50,293 nucleotides of DNA, taken from positions 1 through 50,293 of the forward strand of contig CAZIWA010000025.1 of assembly GCA_964542875.1 (NCBI GenBank), read 5' to 3'. The notes under the pieces were generated by a model. That model ran no database searches. It saw only the letters and a list, made by a program, of their open reading frames with translations, and was not told the DNA's origin. Made by a program: the position numbers and the translations under genes. Position 1 is the first letter of the stretch. Each line of letters begins with the position of its first letter. Positions 1-7,119 of the stretch are shown here, piece after piece. The stretch is from CAZGOM01 sp964542875. Lineage in GTDB: Bacteria; Planctomycetota; Phycisphaerae; Phycisphaerales; Phycisphaeraceae.

Positions 1-250
1 GCTCGCGCATTTCACCGGCGGCCTTGTTGGTGAAGGTGATGGCGAGGATGTTCCACGGGGCGATGCCCACGCGCTTGACGAGGTAGGCGATGCGCCGGGT
101 GATGACGCGGGTTTTGCCCGAACCTGCGCCGGCGAGGATGAGCAGCGGGCCGTCGACGTGCTCAACAGCTTCACGCTGGGGGGCGGTGAGGCCGTCGAGC
201 ATGCTGTCGTCACTGGGGGGGAAGTTGTCTTGGACCGGTCCGTCGGTCAT
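1..250 (-). CDS. UvrD/PcrA-type superfamily I DNA helicase, N-terminal part only
   Basis: The reverse strand from an ATG at 250 runs open to the window edge and gives 83 codons. Residues 41-47 are the Walker A motif GAGSGKT, preceded by the Q-motif-like TAPQREAVEHVDGPLLILA. The segment TFTNKAAGEMRE (72-83) is the conserved motif Ia of UvrD/PcrA/Rep helicases. These are ATP-dependent 3'-5' DNA helicases of repair and replication restart. Only the ATP-binding start is visible, so UvrD, PcrA and Rep cannot be separated. An acidic stretch of about 20 residues precedes the conserved domain. The first gene to its right is also on the minus strand, 23 bp away. Confidence 0.9.
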   Translation of the reverse strand, partial: MTDGPVQDNFPPSDDSMLDGLTAPQREAVEHVDGPLLILAGAGSGKTRVITRRIAYLVKRVGIAPWNILAITFTNKAAGEMRE

Positions 251-273
251 GGGGTGTCCGTGTAGGTAGAGAA

Positions 274-1227
274 TTAAGCGGGGGATTTTTCGTGGGCGAG
301 GGCGTCGTGCAGACCTTGAATGTAGCTGCCAAACGCGGGCTTCCAGCCGGTGCGGGCCTGGGTGACGGCGCTGGAGCACTTTTTGTTTGCGGCATTGCGC
401 AGGCGGGCGACATTAAGCCCGAGCATGTTGGCCTGGGCGTCGCTCATGACGCTGGGAGGCTTAACGTTTAAGAGCTGAGCCAGATGGGTGTAATAGGCCA
501 GGCGGGACACTGGGGCGTCATCGCAGCCAAGCTCCACGCGGGCGGGGCCGGCGGTGCCTTCGGGAGAGGATGGCTGGGCCATCTGGATGAGGAGGTTTGC
601 GGCGTCTTCCACATGGATGAGGTTGATGAAGGCTTGAGGGTCGCCGGCGATGGGGGAGCCGTCGAGGACGGCTTGCTTGCCGATGACCCGGCCGGGGCCG
701 TAGAGCCCGGCGAGGCGGGCGACACGGTTGACCGAGCGGGCGGCGGTCCAGATGTTTTCACCTTCGAGAAGAATGCGGCCACGGTCGTCGGCCGGTTGGG
801 CGGGGGAGTCTGCATCGACATTGCCGTCAGGCCCGGCGGCCTGGCCGTACACGGAGGTGGAGGAGACCAGCACGCCTGAGCGGATGCGCGCCTGGCGCAA
901 CGCGGTGGTGACGTTGCGCAGGCCTTCAAGCACCACTTTGGCTGCGCCGGGGTCTTTGTCCATGGGGCCGGGGGGGATCATGTAATAGACATCGATGGAG
1001 CCGGCGTCATAGATGGGCCGGATGGCGGCGAGGGTGACTTTCTGGGTGACGGAGAGAATCATCGGCCTCACGCCCAGGCGGGCGAGCGCCTCGGCGGTTC
1101 GCTCGGAGCGGACGGTGCCGTAGACGGTGAGGCCGCGGGCGAGGAGTTTTTTTGCCAGAACCTGGCCTAAAAAGCCTGCGCCGAGGATTAAAGCAGTTTG
1201 AGCCAGAGGGAGGCCGGTGTCAGTCAT
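274..1227 (-). CDS. NAD(P)-dependent SDR/epimerase-like protein (YeeZ-like)
   Basis: This is a 317-aa extended SDR-type protein. The N-terminal dinucleotide-binding loop is LGAGFLGQVLAKKL (about 15-28), and a second conserved strand, VSSTSVYG, lies at 121-128. The usual YxxxK catalytic pair is not evident, and the glycine loop is shortened. This resembles the atypical SDRs related to E. coli YeeZ, whose substrate is unknown. The ATG at 1227 gives a start six residues before the Rossmann strand. The gene sits between the helicase and a Lon-domain gene on the same strand and probably shares their transcript. Family assignment is firm; the reaction is not known. Confidence 0.8.
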   Translation of the reverse strand: MTDTGLPLAQTALILGAGFLGQVLAKKLLARGLTVYGTVRSERTAEALARLGVRPMILSVTQKVTLAAIRPIYDAGSIDVYYMIPPGPMDKDPGAAKVVLEGLRNVTTALRQARIRSGVLVSSTSVYGQAAGPDGNVDADSPAQPADDRGRILLEGENIWTAARSVNRVARLAGLYGPGRVIGKQAVLDGSPIAGDPQAFINLIHVEDAANLLIQMAQPSSPEGTAGPARVELGCDDAPVSRLAYYTHLAQLLNVKPPSVMSDAQANMLGLNVARLRNAANKKCSSAVTQARTGWKPAFGSYIQGLHDALAHEKSPA

Positions 1228-1243
1228 CGCGCCATTTTACGGT

Positions 1244-1957
1244 TCAATTCATGTTCATGCCGTCGGTGAGGTCCGACGGCTTGAACTTTCCTGCAATCCT
1301 GAGTGAGCGGCGCATGCCTTGAAGGGTGGTCTGGACCTTGTTGGCCCGGGCAAAGAGGTCGGGTTCGGCCAGAAGCTCGTAGCGATCGAAGTTTCCCTGG
1401 GCGATGACGTGGCCCACAACGTCCACGGCGGCGGGGGTGGGGATGCGCTCATCAATCCACTGGCCGATCTTGCCGACATTGGCCAGGGTGGCGATGTCCG
1501 GGTCGTTAAGCAGGGAGAGAAGGTCCGTCCGGGTGGAGGTGAGCATGCCTTCGTCATCCACCTGGCTCTCCATGGGGACGAGCCTGGCGCGGCGGTAGGG
1601 TGATAAAGGGTCCAGACTGGTGGAGCCGGGGGCGACTTCTTCGGCGACGATGGCCCGGCAGACGCCTTGAAGGAGGATGTTGTACCGGCCGTCAAACATG
1701 CGGTCGTGCTGGAGGATGTAACCCACGCAGGCGACGGGTTTGATGGGGGGCGCTTCGTCGTAATGCTGTTTCCAGCCGGTGCCTTCAAAGACCGTCATGG
1801 CGATGAGGCCCGTGCTGTCGAGGGCGTCCTTGACCATCTGCCGGTAGCGCTGCTCGAAGATGTGCAGCGGGACGGTGGCGTGGGGGAGCAACACGCACTC
1901 GGGCAGAGGGAAGATGCCGATGGGCTCTGAGAAGTTGATCTGGATCGATTCGGCCAT
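1244..1957 (-). CDS. Lon substrate-binding (LON N-terminal) domain protein
   Basis: The 237-aa product begins with the hallmark of the Lon N-terminal domain: FPLPECVLLPHATVPLHIFEQRYRQM (around 16-41), then the GxxxxI...GRYNILLQGVCRAIV segment. No AAA+ ATPase or Ser-Lys protease domain follows, so this is a stand-alone LON-domain protein of the kind common in bacteria (COG2802-like). Its role is unknown, perhaps protein recognition. The stop codon lies 16 bp before the start of the YeeZ-like gene, so the two are probably co-transcribed. Confidence 0.85.
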   Translation of the reverse strand: MAESIQINFSEPIGIFPLPECVLLPHATVPLHIFEQRYRQMVKDALDSTGLIAMTVFEGTGWKQHYDEAPPIKPVACVGYILQHDRMFDGRYNILLQGVCRAIVAEEVAPGSTSLDPLSPYRRARLVPMESQVDDEGMLTSTRTDLLSLLNDPDIATLANVGKIGQWIDERIPTPAAVDVVGHVIAQGNFDRYELLAEPDLFARANKVQTTLQGMRRSLRIAGKFKPSDLTDGMNMN

Positions 1958-2331
1958 GATTTATCTTAGCCTGCGAGGGAAGGTTGGCGGATCGATGATG
2001 ATGGAATTGATGGTTTTCAAGAAAGAGAAGAGTTAACCCCTAAGGCACGAAGACACGAAGGAAGAGAAGGGGAGGGAAGTAAAAAGTGAGATTTGTTGCG
2101 TGTGCAAGGCACAGCACGACTTGGAGTGTGCGTGCCGCCGATTGGTTGATGATGAGGGGCGTGGTGGGTTTTTGCGGGTTGAGCGGGAGGTCGGGCTGTG
2201 CCTGAAGACCCTCGCTGGCGCGTCGGGTTTTAGGTGTGCGAAAGGGGAGGGATTTTTGTCGGCGCGTGCCAAACAGACCGTAGCCGGGGATGTCTACAGT
2301 GTGCCACCCCGGAGGGTTTAAGGGGCGGGAT
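1958..2331. other. Intergenic stretch with dispersed repeats
   Basis: No convincing gene is seen in these 374 bases. They hold a copy of the AAGGCRCGAAGACRCGAAG repeat (about 2035-2065; another copy is at 46170-46196) and a copy of a longer dispersed element (about 2135-2290; second copy at 4038-4190). Open frames here lack homology and codon structure and read through the repeats. Confidence 0.6.
2135..2290. repeat. Dispersed intergenic element, copy 1 (RRASEG-type)
   Basis: The core at 2168-2229 matches 4071-4131 almost base for base. Weaker similarity extends on both sides to about 150 bp. When read on the minus strand both copies spell RRASEG(L/I)xAQPDLPLNPQK, a peptide-like signature that arises from the repeat and not from a gene. 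Both copies lie in non-coding spacers. Confidence 0.7.
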
Positions 2332-3297
2332 TCAGATGGAGAATTCGCCGGGGTCGTTTTCGCCGAGCTTGCCTTTGCGCTTGGCGGACATTTTGAGTTC
2401 CGGGGGCGCGACGGTGACGGTGTAGCCAGCGGGGACGGATTTGGTGATGAAGACGGAACCGCCGATGGTGCAGCCTTTTCCGATGACGGTATCGCCGCCG
2501 AGGATGATGGCGCCGGAGTAGATGGTGACGTCATCTTCGATGGTGGGGTGGCGTTTGGAGCCTTTCCAGGCTTGTCCACCTTTGGTGGAGATTGCGCCGA
2601 GGGTGACGCCGTGGAACATTTTGACGCGGTTTCCGATGATGCAGGTTTCGCCGATGACGACGCCGGTGCCGTGGTCGATGAAGAAGGATTCGCCGATGGT
2701 GGCGCCGGGGTGGATGTCGATGCCGGTTTCGTTGTGGGCGTATTCAGACATCATCCTGGGGAGTAGGGGGACCTGGAGCTTGTAGAGCTCATGGGCGATG
2801 CGGTGGATGAAGATGGCGTCGACGCCGGGGTAGCAGAAGATGGTTTCATCGGTGCTGTGGGCCGCGGGATCGCCGTCGAAGGAGGCTTTGGCGTCCAGGG
2901 CCAGGAGGCGGCGCAACTCCGGGAGGGTGGAGAGGAAGGCCATGGCGATCCTGCCGGCTTCGGCGTCGAGCCTTTCGCCTTCGCCTTCGGGGGTATGGGT
3001 GTTCTGATGGACGTGGTCGTAGCGCAGGGCCTGGCGGACTTCTTCCTTGAGGTCTGCGTGGAGGCGGATGAGTTGTTCCCCCAGGTGGTATTCGACGGTG
3101 AGGGAGCTGACGCGGTGTTCATCGAAGAAGCCGGGGAAGATGACTTTGCGCAGAAGCTCGATGATGGAGATGGCGCGTTCGCGGCTGGGGAGGAAGACCG
3201 AGTCGAGGTGATTGGCGACTTGATCCGCCTTGTAGCCTTCGACGAGGGCCTTGATGAGGTCGGGGATGGCGTGGTTGTTGTAGGACGGTTGCGACAT
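2332..3297 (-). CDS. cysE: Serine O-acetyltransferase
   Basis: The enzyme transfers acetyl from acetyl-CoA to L-serine, the first committed step of cysteine synthesis. The 321-aa product has an alpha-helical N-terminal region and a left-handed beta-helix of hexapeptide repeats at about 193-295. The catalytic neighbourhood is recognisable: YPGVDAIFIHRIAHELY (Asp160, His165), then HPGATIGESFFIDHGTGVVIGE (His196, His209), and GVTLGA before the acceptor loop. It is longer than E. coli CysE (273 aa) and fits the longer EpsC/SrpH-like group. The C-terminal tail ends in Ile, as in CysE proteins that dock into O-acetylserine sulfhydrylase. The next minus-strand gene lies more than 370 bp downstream, so it is probably monocistronic. 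Confidence 0.9.
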   Translation of the reverse strand: MSQPSYNNHAIPDLIKALVEGYKADQVANHLDSVFLPSRERAISIIELLRKVIFPGFFDEHRVSSLTVEYHLGEQLIRLHADLKEEVRQALRYDHVHQNTHTPEGEGERLDAEAGRIAMAFLSTLPELRRLLALDAKASFDGDPAAHSTDETIFCYPGVDAIFIHRIAHELYKLQVPLLPRMMSEYAHNETGIDIHPGATIGESFFIDHGTGVVIGETCIIGNRVKMFHGVTLGAISTKGGQAWKGSKRHPTIEDDVTIYSGAIILGGDTVIGKGCTIGGSVFITKSVPAGYTVTVAPPELKMSAKRKGKLGENDPGEFSI

Positions 3298-3616
3298 GCG
3301 GGCATTTTATCCAATGCGGTGATGACGGGTTGGTGTTTTTGTGCGTCGGGGTGTTTTGGAGAGGCGCCGGCGGAGGGACGTGAGAGCGTATCGAGGTATT
3401 TTCCTGCGTGAGCAAAGGGCGGAAGCGATGATGGCTAATCAAAGATTAGTGTCTGGAGGAGTGTTCATTGGAGGGCCTGAGGCGTGGAGAATTTTGCGTG
3501 TGTGTGAAAAATCTTCAAGAAAATCAAGAATTTTCTATTGAACCTTGCTCAGTGTGTCCGATAATCACCATTAGTGAGCTTTTGGATGATCAACTTTTTT
3601 AAGGGAGCTAAGTCTT
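3298..3616. other. Divergent intergenic region, cysE / H1-like gene
   Basis: These 319 bases separate two divergent genes. The right half is AT-rich and contains the candidate promoter of the H1-like gene. No ORF with recognisable content is present. Confidence 0.5.
3538..3565 (+). promoter_or_regulatory. Candidate sigma70-type promoter of the H1-like gene
   Basis: TTGAAC (3538-3543) and GATAAT (3560-3565) are separated by 16 bp in an AT-rich stretch about 50 bp upstream of the ATG at 3617. The match is seen by eye only. Confidence 0.5.
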
Positions 3617-3784
3617 ATGGCTACTACCAAGAAACCCGCAGCGAAGAAACCCGCAGCAGCAGCAAAGAAACCCGCAGCCAAGAAGGCGGTCGTCGCCAAG
3701 AAGGCCGCACCCGCCAAGAAGGCTGCGCCCGCCAAGAAGCCCGCAGCCAAGAAAGCGCCGGCTAAGAAGGCCGCCAAGAAGTAA
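3617..3784 (+). CDS. Histone H1-like Lys/Ala/Pro-rich nucleoprotein (55 aa)
   Basis: The ATG at 3617 opens a 55-codon frame ending at a TAA at 3782-3784. Almost the whole product is built from KKPAAKK and KKAAPAK units, with no acidic residues. Such sequences mimic the C-terminal tail of eukaryotic H1 and the chlamydial Hc1/Hc2 proteins; they bind DNA non-specifically and compact the nucleoid. A purine-rich AAGGGAG lies about 9-10 bases upstream. A promoter-like pair precedes the gene and two terminator-like hairpins follow it, so it is a self-contained unit and probably highly expressed. The opposite strand also reads open here, but only because the repeats are antisense Phe/Leu/Ala codons. 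Confidence 0.85.
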   Translation: MATTKKPAAKKPAAAAKKPAAKKAVVAKKAAPAKKAAPAKKPAAKKAPAKKAAKK

Positions 3785-3889
3785 ACAACAACCGTCGGTC
3801 GTTTCCTAACATTCTCAATTTGTAACCAACTGTTTTTAGAACTGACCGGCACAGTCCGGCACTTTTGAACCGACATCCAAAGCACACAC

Positions 3890-3935
3890 GCAAGGAGGCG
3901 TCCCGTTATGGATGCCTCCTTTGTGTTTTTAGAGG
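3890..3935 (+). terminator. Terminator-like hairpin after the H1-like gene
   Basis: GGAGGC and GCCTCC arms enclose a loop of about 14 bases and are followed by TTTGTGTTTTT. The hairpin lies about 110 bp after the H1-like stop codon. Confidence 0.65.
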
Positions 3936-3949
3936 TCCGAGGCGAAACC

Positions 3950-3985
3950 GCGATGTTGATGCGCGGTTTTTGTGTTTTTGGGGGA
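3950..3985 (+). terminator. Second terminator-like hairpin after the H1-like gene
   Basis: AAACCGCG and CGCGGTTT arms flank a short loop and are followed by TTTGTGTTTTTG. It backs up the hairpin just upstream. Confidence 0.6.
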
Positions 3986-4037
3986 GGGGGAAGAAAGGTA
4001 AAAGGGACAAGGCAGATCGAACAGTGAGAAGTGAGAG

Positions 4038-4190
4038 GAAGAGGTTGGTTGGCGTTGAGGGATGCGGTGAGTTTTTGTGGGTTGAGCGGGAGGTCGGGCT
4101 GTGCCCGAATACCCTCGCTGGCGCGTCGGGCTAACGTGGTTTTTGGTATGAGGTGGGTGAGGGGTTTGTTGTGGGCGCAGGCAAGAGCCG
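4038..4190. repeat. Dispersed intergenic element, copy 2 (RRASEG-type)
   Basis: The core at 4071-4131 is nearly identical to 2168-2229, differing by a few transitions. The flanks are similar but diverged. The orientation is the same as copy 1. Confidence 0.7.
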
Positions 4191-4391
4191 ACAGGATGCC
4201 GGCGGTCCGGCGGCGGATGGCGTGGAGGCAGTTGACTGCCATGATGTGATGGGGCTCACAAGATTGCAGTCATAACATCTTGTTTTTTCGCACATTTGGG
4301 GTGTTGACGTTTTTCCGTGACTGTTTAAATGCGATAACATTGTGACGCGTTTTTCCTCCATCCCCACAACCGTTTACCGGAACCAATCTCC

Positions 4392-5738
4392 ATGGCCAAG
4401 ATCACCTTTCTGGGCGCCGGCAGCACTGTGTTCGCCAAGAGCATCCTGGGCGACTCAATGCTCGCTCCGGCGTTGCAGGACTCGCACATTGCGCTGTACG
4501 ACGTCGACGGCGACCGGCTCAACGAGTCGAAGCTGATGCTCGATACGCTCAACAAGAACATCAACGAGAGCCGGGCGACGATCACGACCCACCTGGGCGT
4601 CGAGAAGCGCAAGGAAGCCCTGCGCGGCGCCAACTATGTGGTGAACGCGATCCAGGTGGGCGGGTATCAGCCCTCGACGGTCATCGATTTTGAGATTCCC
4701 AAGAAGTACGGCCTTCGCCAGACCATCGCCGACACGCTTGGCATCGGCGGGATCTTCCGGACCCTGCGTACCCTGCCGGTGATGTGGGATTTTGCCCGCG
4801 ACATGGAAGAAGTGTGTCCCAATGCGTGGTTCCTGAACTACACCAACCCCATGTGCATGCTGGTGATGGGCATGTGCCAGCACACCGCGATCAAGACCGT
4901 TGGTCTTTGCCACTCGGTGCAGGCGTGCGTGCCTCACCTGTTGAACGACCACGGCATCAACCACCCTTCGCAGAACTCCAAGAAGCTCAAGTGGACCATC
5001 GCCGGCATCAACCACCAGGCGTGGCTGCTGGAACTGCTCGACGGCGACAAGGACATCTATCCCGAAGTGAAGGCCCTGGCCTTCGCCAAGAACGAAGCGG
5101 CGCGCAAGCCCGACGGCAAGAAGCACTGGGACATGGTGCGCTATGAGTTCATGAAGCACTTTGGCCACTACATCACCGAGTCTTCCGAGCACTCATCGGA
5201 ATACATGCCGTACTGGATCAAGTCCAAGTACCCGGAACTGGTGGGCGAATTCAACATTCCGCTGGACGAATACCCCCGCCGGTGCATCAATCAGATCGCC
5301 CGGTGGAATAAGCAGCGCGATGAAATCGTGAAGAACCCGACGCTGACCCACACCCGGTCGCACGAGTACGGCTCCTTCATCATGGAAGCCATCGAGAGCG
5401 ATGTTCCGATCCGGATCCACGGGAACATCATGAACAACGGGCTGATCACCAACCTGCCCCGGAACTGCTCGGTTGAAGTGGCCTGCCTGGTGGACCGCAA
5501 CGGCGTGCAGGGCACGTACGTGGGCGACCTCCCCGAGCAACTGGCGGCGATGAACCGGACGAACGTGAACGTGCAGATCCTGACCGTGGAAGCCGCTGCC
5601 AAGAAGAAGCGCGACCACATCTACCACGCTGCGTACATGGACCCGCACACCTCCGCGGAACTGACGCTGGACCAGATCCGGAACATGTGCGATGACCTGA
5701 TCGAAGCGCATGGGAACATGCTGCCCAAGTACAGCTAA
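4392..5738 (+). CDS. Glycoside hydrolase family 4 (alpha-galactosidase/alpha-glucosidase type)
   Basis: The 448-aa product is a full-length GH4 enzyme. GH4 enzymes use NAD+ and a divalent metal in an oxidation-elimination mechanism to cleave glycosides. The NAD loop FLGAGSTVFAKSIL is at 5-18. NYTNPM (149-154), GLCHSV with Cys173-His174, and AGINHQAWLLEL with His208 give the metal-binding Cys and His of the family. The MelA/AglA branch fits best because of these motifs and the absence of features of the 6-phospho-glycosidase branch, but the sugar cannot be fixed by eye. No signal peptide is visible, so it is cytoplasmic. The ATG at 4392 is three residues before the Rossmann strand. A strong terminator follows. 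Confidence 0.88.
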   Translation: MAKITFLGAGSTVFAKSILGDSMLAPALQDSHIALYDVDGDRLNESKLMLDTLNKNINESRATITTHLGVEKRKEALRGANYVVNAIQVGGYQPSTVIDFEIPKKYGLRQTIADTLGIGGIFRTLRTLPVMWDFARDMEEVCPNAWFLNYTNPMCMLVMGMCQHTAIKTVGLCHSVQACVPHLLNDHGINHPSQNSKKLKWTIAGINHQAWLLELLDGDKDIYPEVKALAFAKNEAARKPDGKKHWDMVRYEFMKHFGHYITESSEHSSEYMPYWIKSKYPELVGEFNIPLDEYPRRCINQIARWNKQRDEIVKNPTLTHTRSHEYGSFIMEAIESDVPIRIHGNIMNNGLITNLPRNCSVEVACLVDRNGVQGTYVGDLPEQLAAMNRTNVNVQILTVEAAAKKKRDHIYHAAYMDPHTSAELTLDQIRNMCDDLIEAHGNMLPKYS

Positions 5739-5758
5739 GGTTTGTTGGATATTTACAG

Positions 5759-5803
5759 GCAAGGCCGTTGTCGAACGTTGTTCGCCGACGGCCTTGTTGT
5801 TTG
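5759..5803 (+). terminator. Rho-independent terminator of the GH4 gene
   Basis: CAAGGCCGT and ACGGCCTTG form a long stem around a loop rich in CG, followed by TTGTTT. It begins 21 bp after the stop codon of the GH4 gene. Confidence 0.8.
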
Positions 5804-5870
5804 AAGCCCCGACAGGGGCGTGAGTGCTGTAGCCGTGGGTGAAGCGCGTTTAGCGCGAGACCCCACGGAA
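5804..5870 (+). repeat. REP-like inverted repeat, left copy
   Basis: The sequence contains GCCCCGACAGGGGC, then CTGTAGCCGTGGGTGAAGCG, and ends with CCCCACGGAA. It is internally palindromic (CCGTGGG ... CCCCACGG). It matches the reverse complement of 6103-6172 over about 65 bp with few differences. A shorter GAGCCCCGAAGGGGC unit follows at 5893-5907. Confidence 0.85.
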
Positions 5871-5914
5871 TGAAGGTTGCTGTTTAATTTTTGAGCCCCG
5901 AAGGGGCGGAGGAA

Positions 5915-6097
5915 TCATTGAAAGTATCGTTCGTCGGGGATCATGCCGTTGTTTCTTAGGAGGCTCAATAGTTGCTTTTTTGAGTCAAATTTTTCATGGT
6001 GTGTGGCCTGGTTTTCAATGTATTGCCGGATAACAGGCTCATGAAATTTGCTGACGCTAAAGACGCTGTAGCCGTCTTGCCAGGCGAAATCAGATTG
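5915..6097 (-). pseudogene. REP-associated tyrosine transposase (Y1/IS200-like), C-terminal remnant
   Basis: The reverse strand ends at a TGA at 5915-5917. Before it are about 60 codons containing FAWQDGYSVFSVS, IRQYIENQATHHEKF, LLSLLRNNGMIPDERYF. This is the conserved C-terminal part of RAYT (TnpA_REP) transposases, where FAWQxGYxxFSVS carries the region of the catalytic tyrosine. The N-terminal HUH part is absent because the frame runs directly into the right REP-like repeat. This is therefore an internally deleted, non-autonomous copy. No ATG-initiated gene should be annotated here. Confidence 0.85.
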
Positions 6098-6102
6098 GGT
6101 TT

Positions 6103-6172
6103 TCCGTGGGTTCTCGCTCGTGGACTCGCTTCACCCACGGCTACAGTACCCTCGCCCCTGACGGGGCTGAAT
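6103..6172 (-). repeat. REP-like inverted repeat, right copy
   Basis: The reverse complement begins with AGCCCCGTCAGGGGCG, then CTGTAGCCGTGGGTGAAGCG and AACCCACGGAA. It mirrors the left copy at 5804-5870, so the two repeats bracket the transposase remnant. Confidence 0.85.
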
Positions 6173-6183
6173 GCGAAGTCCAA

Positions 6184-6981
6184 TCATTGTGCGGCACGAG
6201 TTTGAGGTTTGAGGATCTGGAGCCAGTCGGTGCGCAGGAAGGCGTGGAGGACGTCATCGGAGATGAGGCCTTTTTCGGGGGCGACTGCGCCTTCGGGCTG
6301 CCTGGGGGCGACGGCCAGGAGGTCGGTGGCGTTCATTTTACGGAGCCACTCGAGATTGCCGGACATGGAAGCATCGGTGTGTTTGGCGACGTCGGGTTCG
6401 TAGTTGTTGACGACGAGGCCGGCGAGTTTTACGCCTGCTTCTTTGAGGAGGGTGCAGGTCATGCCGGTGTGGCTAAGGGTGCCCAGGCCGGCGCGGGCGA
6501 CGACGAGGGTGGGGAGGGCGAGCTCGACGGCGAGGTTCAGGACGGTGATCCTGGTGCGCTTCGGGTCCAGCGGGACGAAGAGGCCGCCTACGCCTTCGAT
6601 GAGGAGGACGTCGTGGGATTGATCGATGCGTTTGAGGGCGAGGGTGAGGGCATCGATGTCCGGGGGCGTGCCGGCCAAGACGGACGCGGGGCCGGGGGCC
6701 ATGGGGGGAATGAAGCGGATGGGGTTAACGGTGTCCAGGTCCACATGGGTGTTGGCGAAGTAAGCCAGGGCTTCGGCGTCTTCGCTGACGAGGCCTTCGC
6801 GTTCGGACCGGCAGTCAGTGGCGTAAGGCTTGCAGACACCCACGCGGATGCCCGGGTTTTGCCGGCGCAGGGCCCAGGCGATGGCGCAGGTGGCGACGGT
6901 TTTGCCGACGCCGGTGTCCGTGCCGGTGATGAAAAGGCCGGGACGGGTGAAGCGGATGGGGGCGGGAAAGATGGTGTCCAA
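6184..6981 (-). CDS. bioD: ATP-dependent dethiobiotin synthetase
   Basis: BioD closes the ureido ring of dethiobiotin from 7,8-diaminopelargonate, CO2 and ATP in the penultimate step of biotin synthesis. The P-loop GTDTGVGKT is at about 20-28 after PGLFITG, the classical BioD N-terminus. VCKPYATD (KP motif), EGVGGLFVPL and VARAGLGTLSHTGMT are typical BioD segments. At 265 aa it is slightly longer than usual. The only start that keeps the P-loop in place is a TTG at 6979-6981, so the start is somewhat uncertain. No other bio genes are present in the window. Its 3' end lies close to the right REP-like repeat. Confidence 0.88.
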   Translation of the reverse strand: MDTIFPAPIRFTRPGLFITGTDTGVGKTVATCAIAWALRRQNPGIRVGVCKPYATDCRSEREGLVSEDAEALAYFANTHVDLDTVNPIRFIPPMAPGPASVLAGTPPDIDALTLALKRIDQSHDVLLIEGVGGLFVPLDPKRTRITVLNLAVELALPTLVVARAGLGTLSHTGMTCTLLKEAGVKLAGLVVNNYEPDVAKHTDASMSGNLEWLRKMNATDLLAVAPRQPEGAVAPEKGLISDDVLHAFLRTDWLQILKPQTRAAQ

Positions 6982-7119
6982 TGCTGTCTAAGCCTCTGGT
7001 GGGGAGTCAGATTGTAGGCCCGAGCGAGGCTGCGGGGAGCGTGGGGGATAAATGCAGAACCAGACATGCTCACGAAGAGGAGAGCATGCCACCTAGAACA
7101 GAATGAACCGGCGGGGGCG

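Larger units (their letters stand above)
3785..4391. other. 607-bp spacer with terminators and a dispersed repeat
   Basis: The stretch contains two tandem terminator-like hairpins (3890-3935 and 3950-3985), a GGTAAAAGGGACAAGG motif near 3997 that recurs near 46090, and copy 2 of the RRASEG-type element. The AT-rich leader of the GH4 gene occupies the end. A TTGACG at 4304-4309 could be a -35 box, but no well-spaced -10 is seen. There is no gene. Confidence 0.55.
5739..6183. other. 445-bp spacer holding a terminator and a decayed RAYT/REP element
   Basis: The terminator of the GH4 gene (5759-5803) is followed by inverted REP-like repeats around a C-terminal fragment of a REP-associated tyrosine transposase. 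The parts are listed separately. No intact gene is present. Confidence 0.75.

Noticed and set aside
3571..4242. Long minus-strand frame with apparent Phe/Ala/Leu membrane-like repeats
   Set aside because: The hydrophobic part is simply the antisense of the Lys/Ala/Pro codons of the H1-like gene, and the rest reads through terminators and a dispersed repeat.
5965..6183. 72-codon minus-strand frame overlapping the RAYT remnant
   Set aside because: It is in a different frame from the transposase fragment and consists mainly of the REP-like repeat; the transposase frame has clear family motifs.
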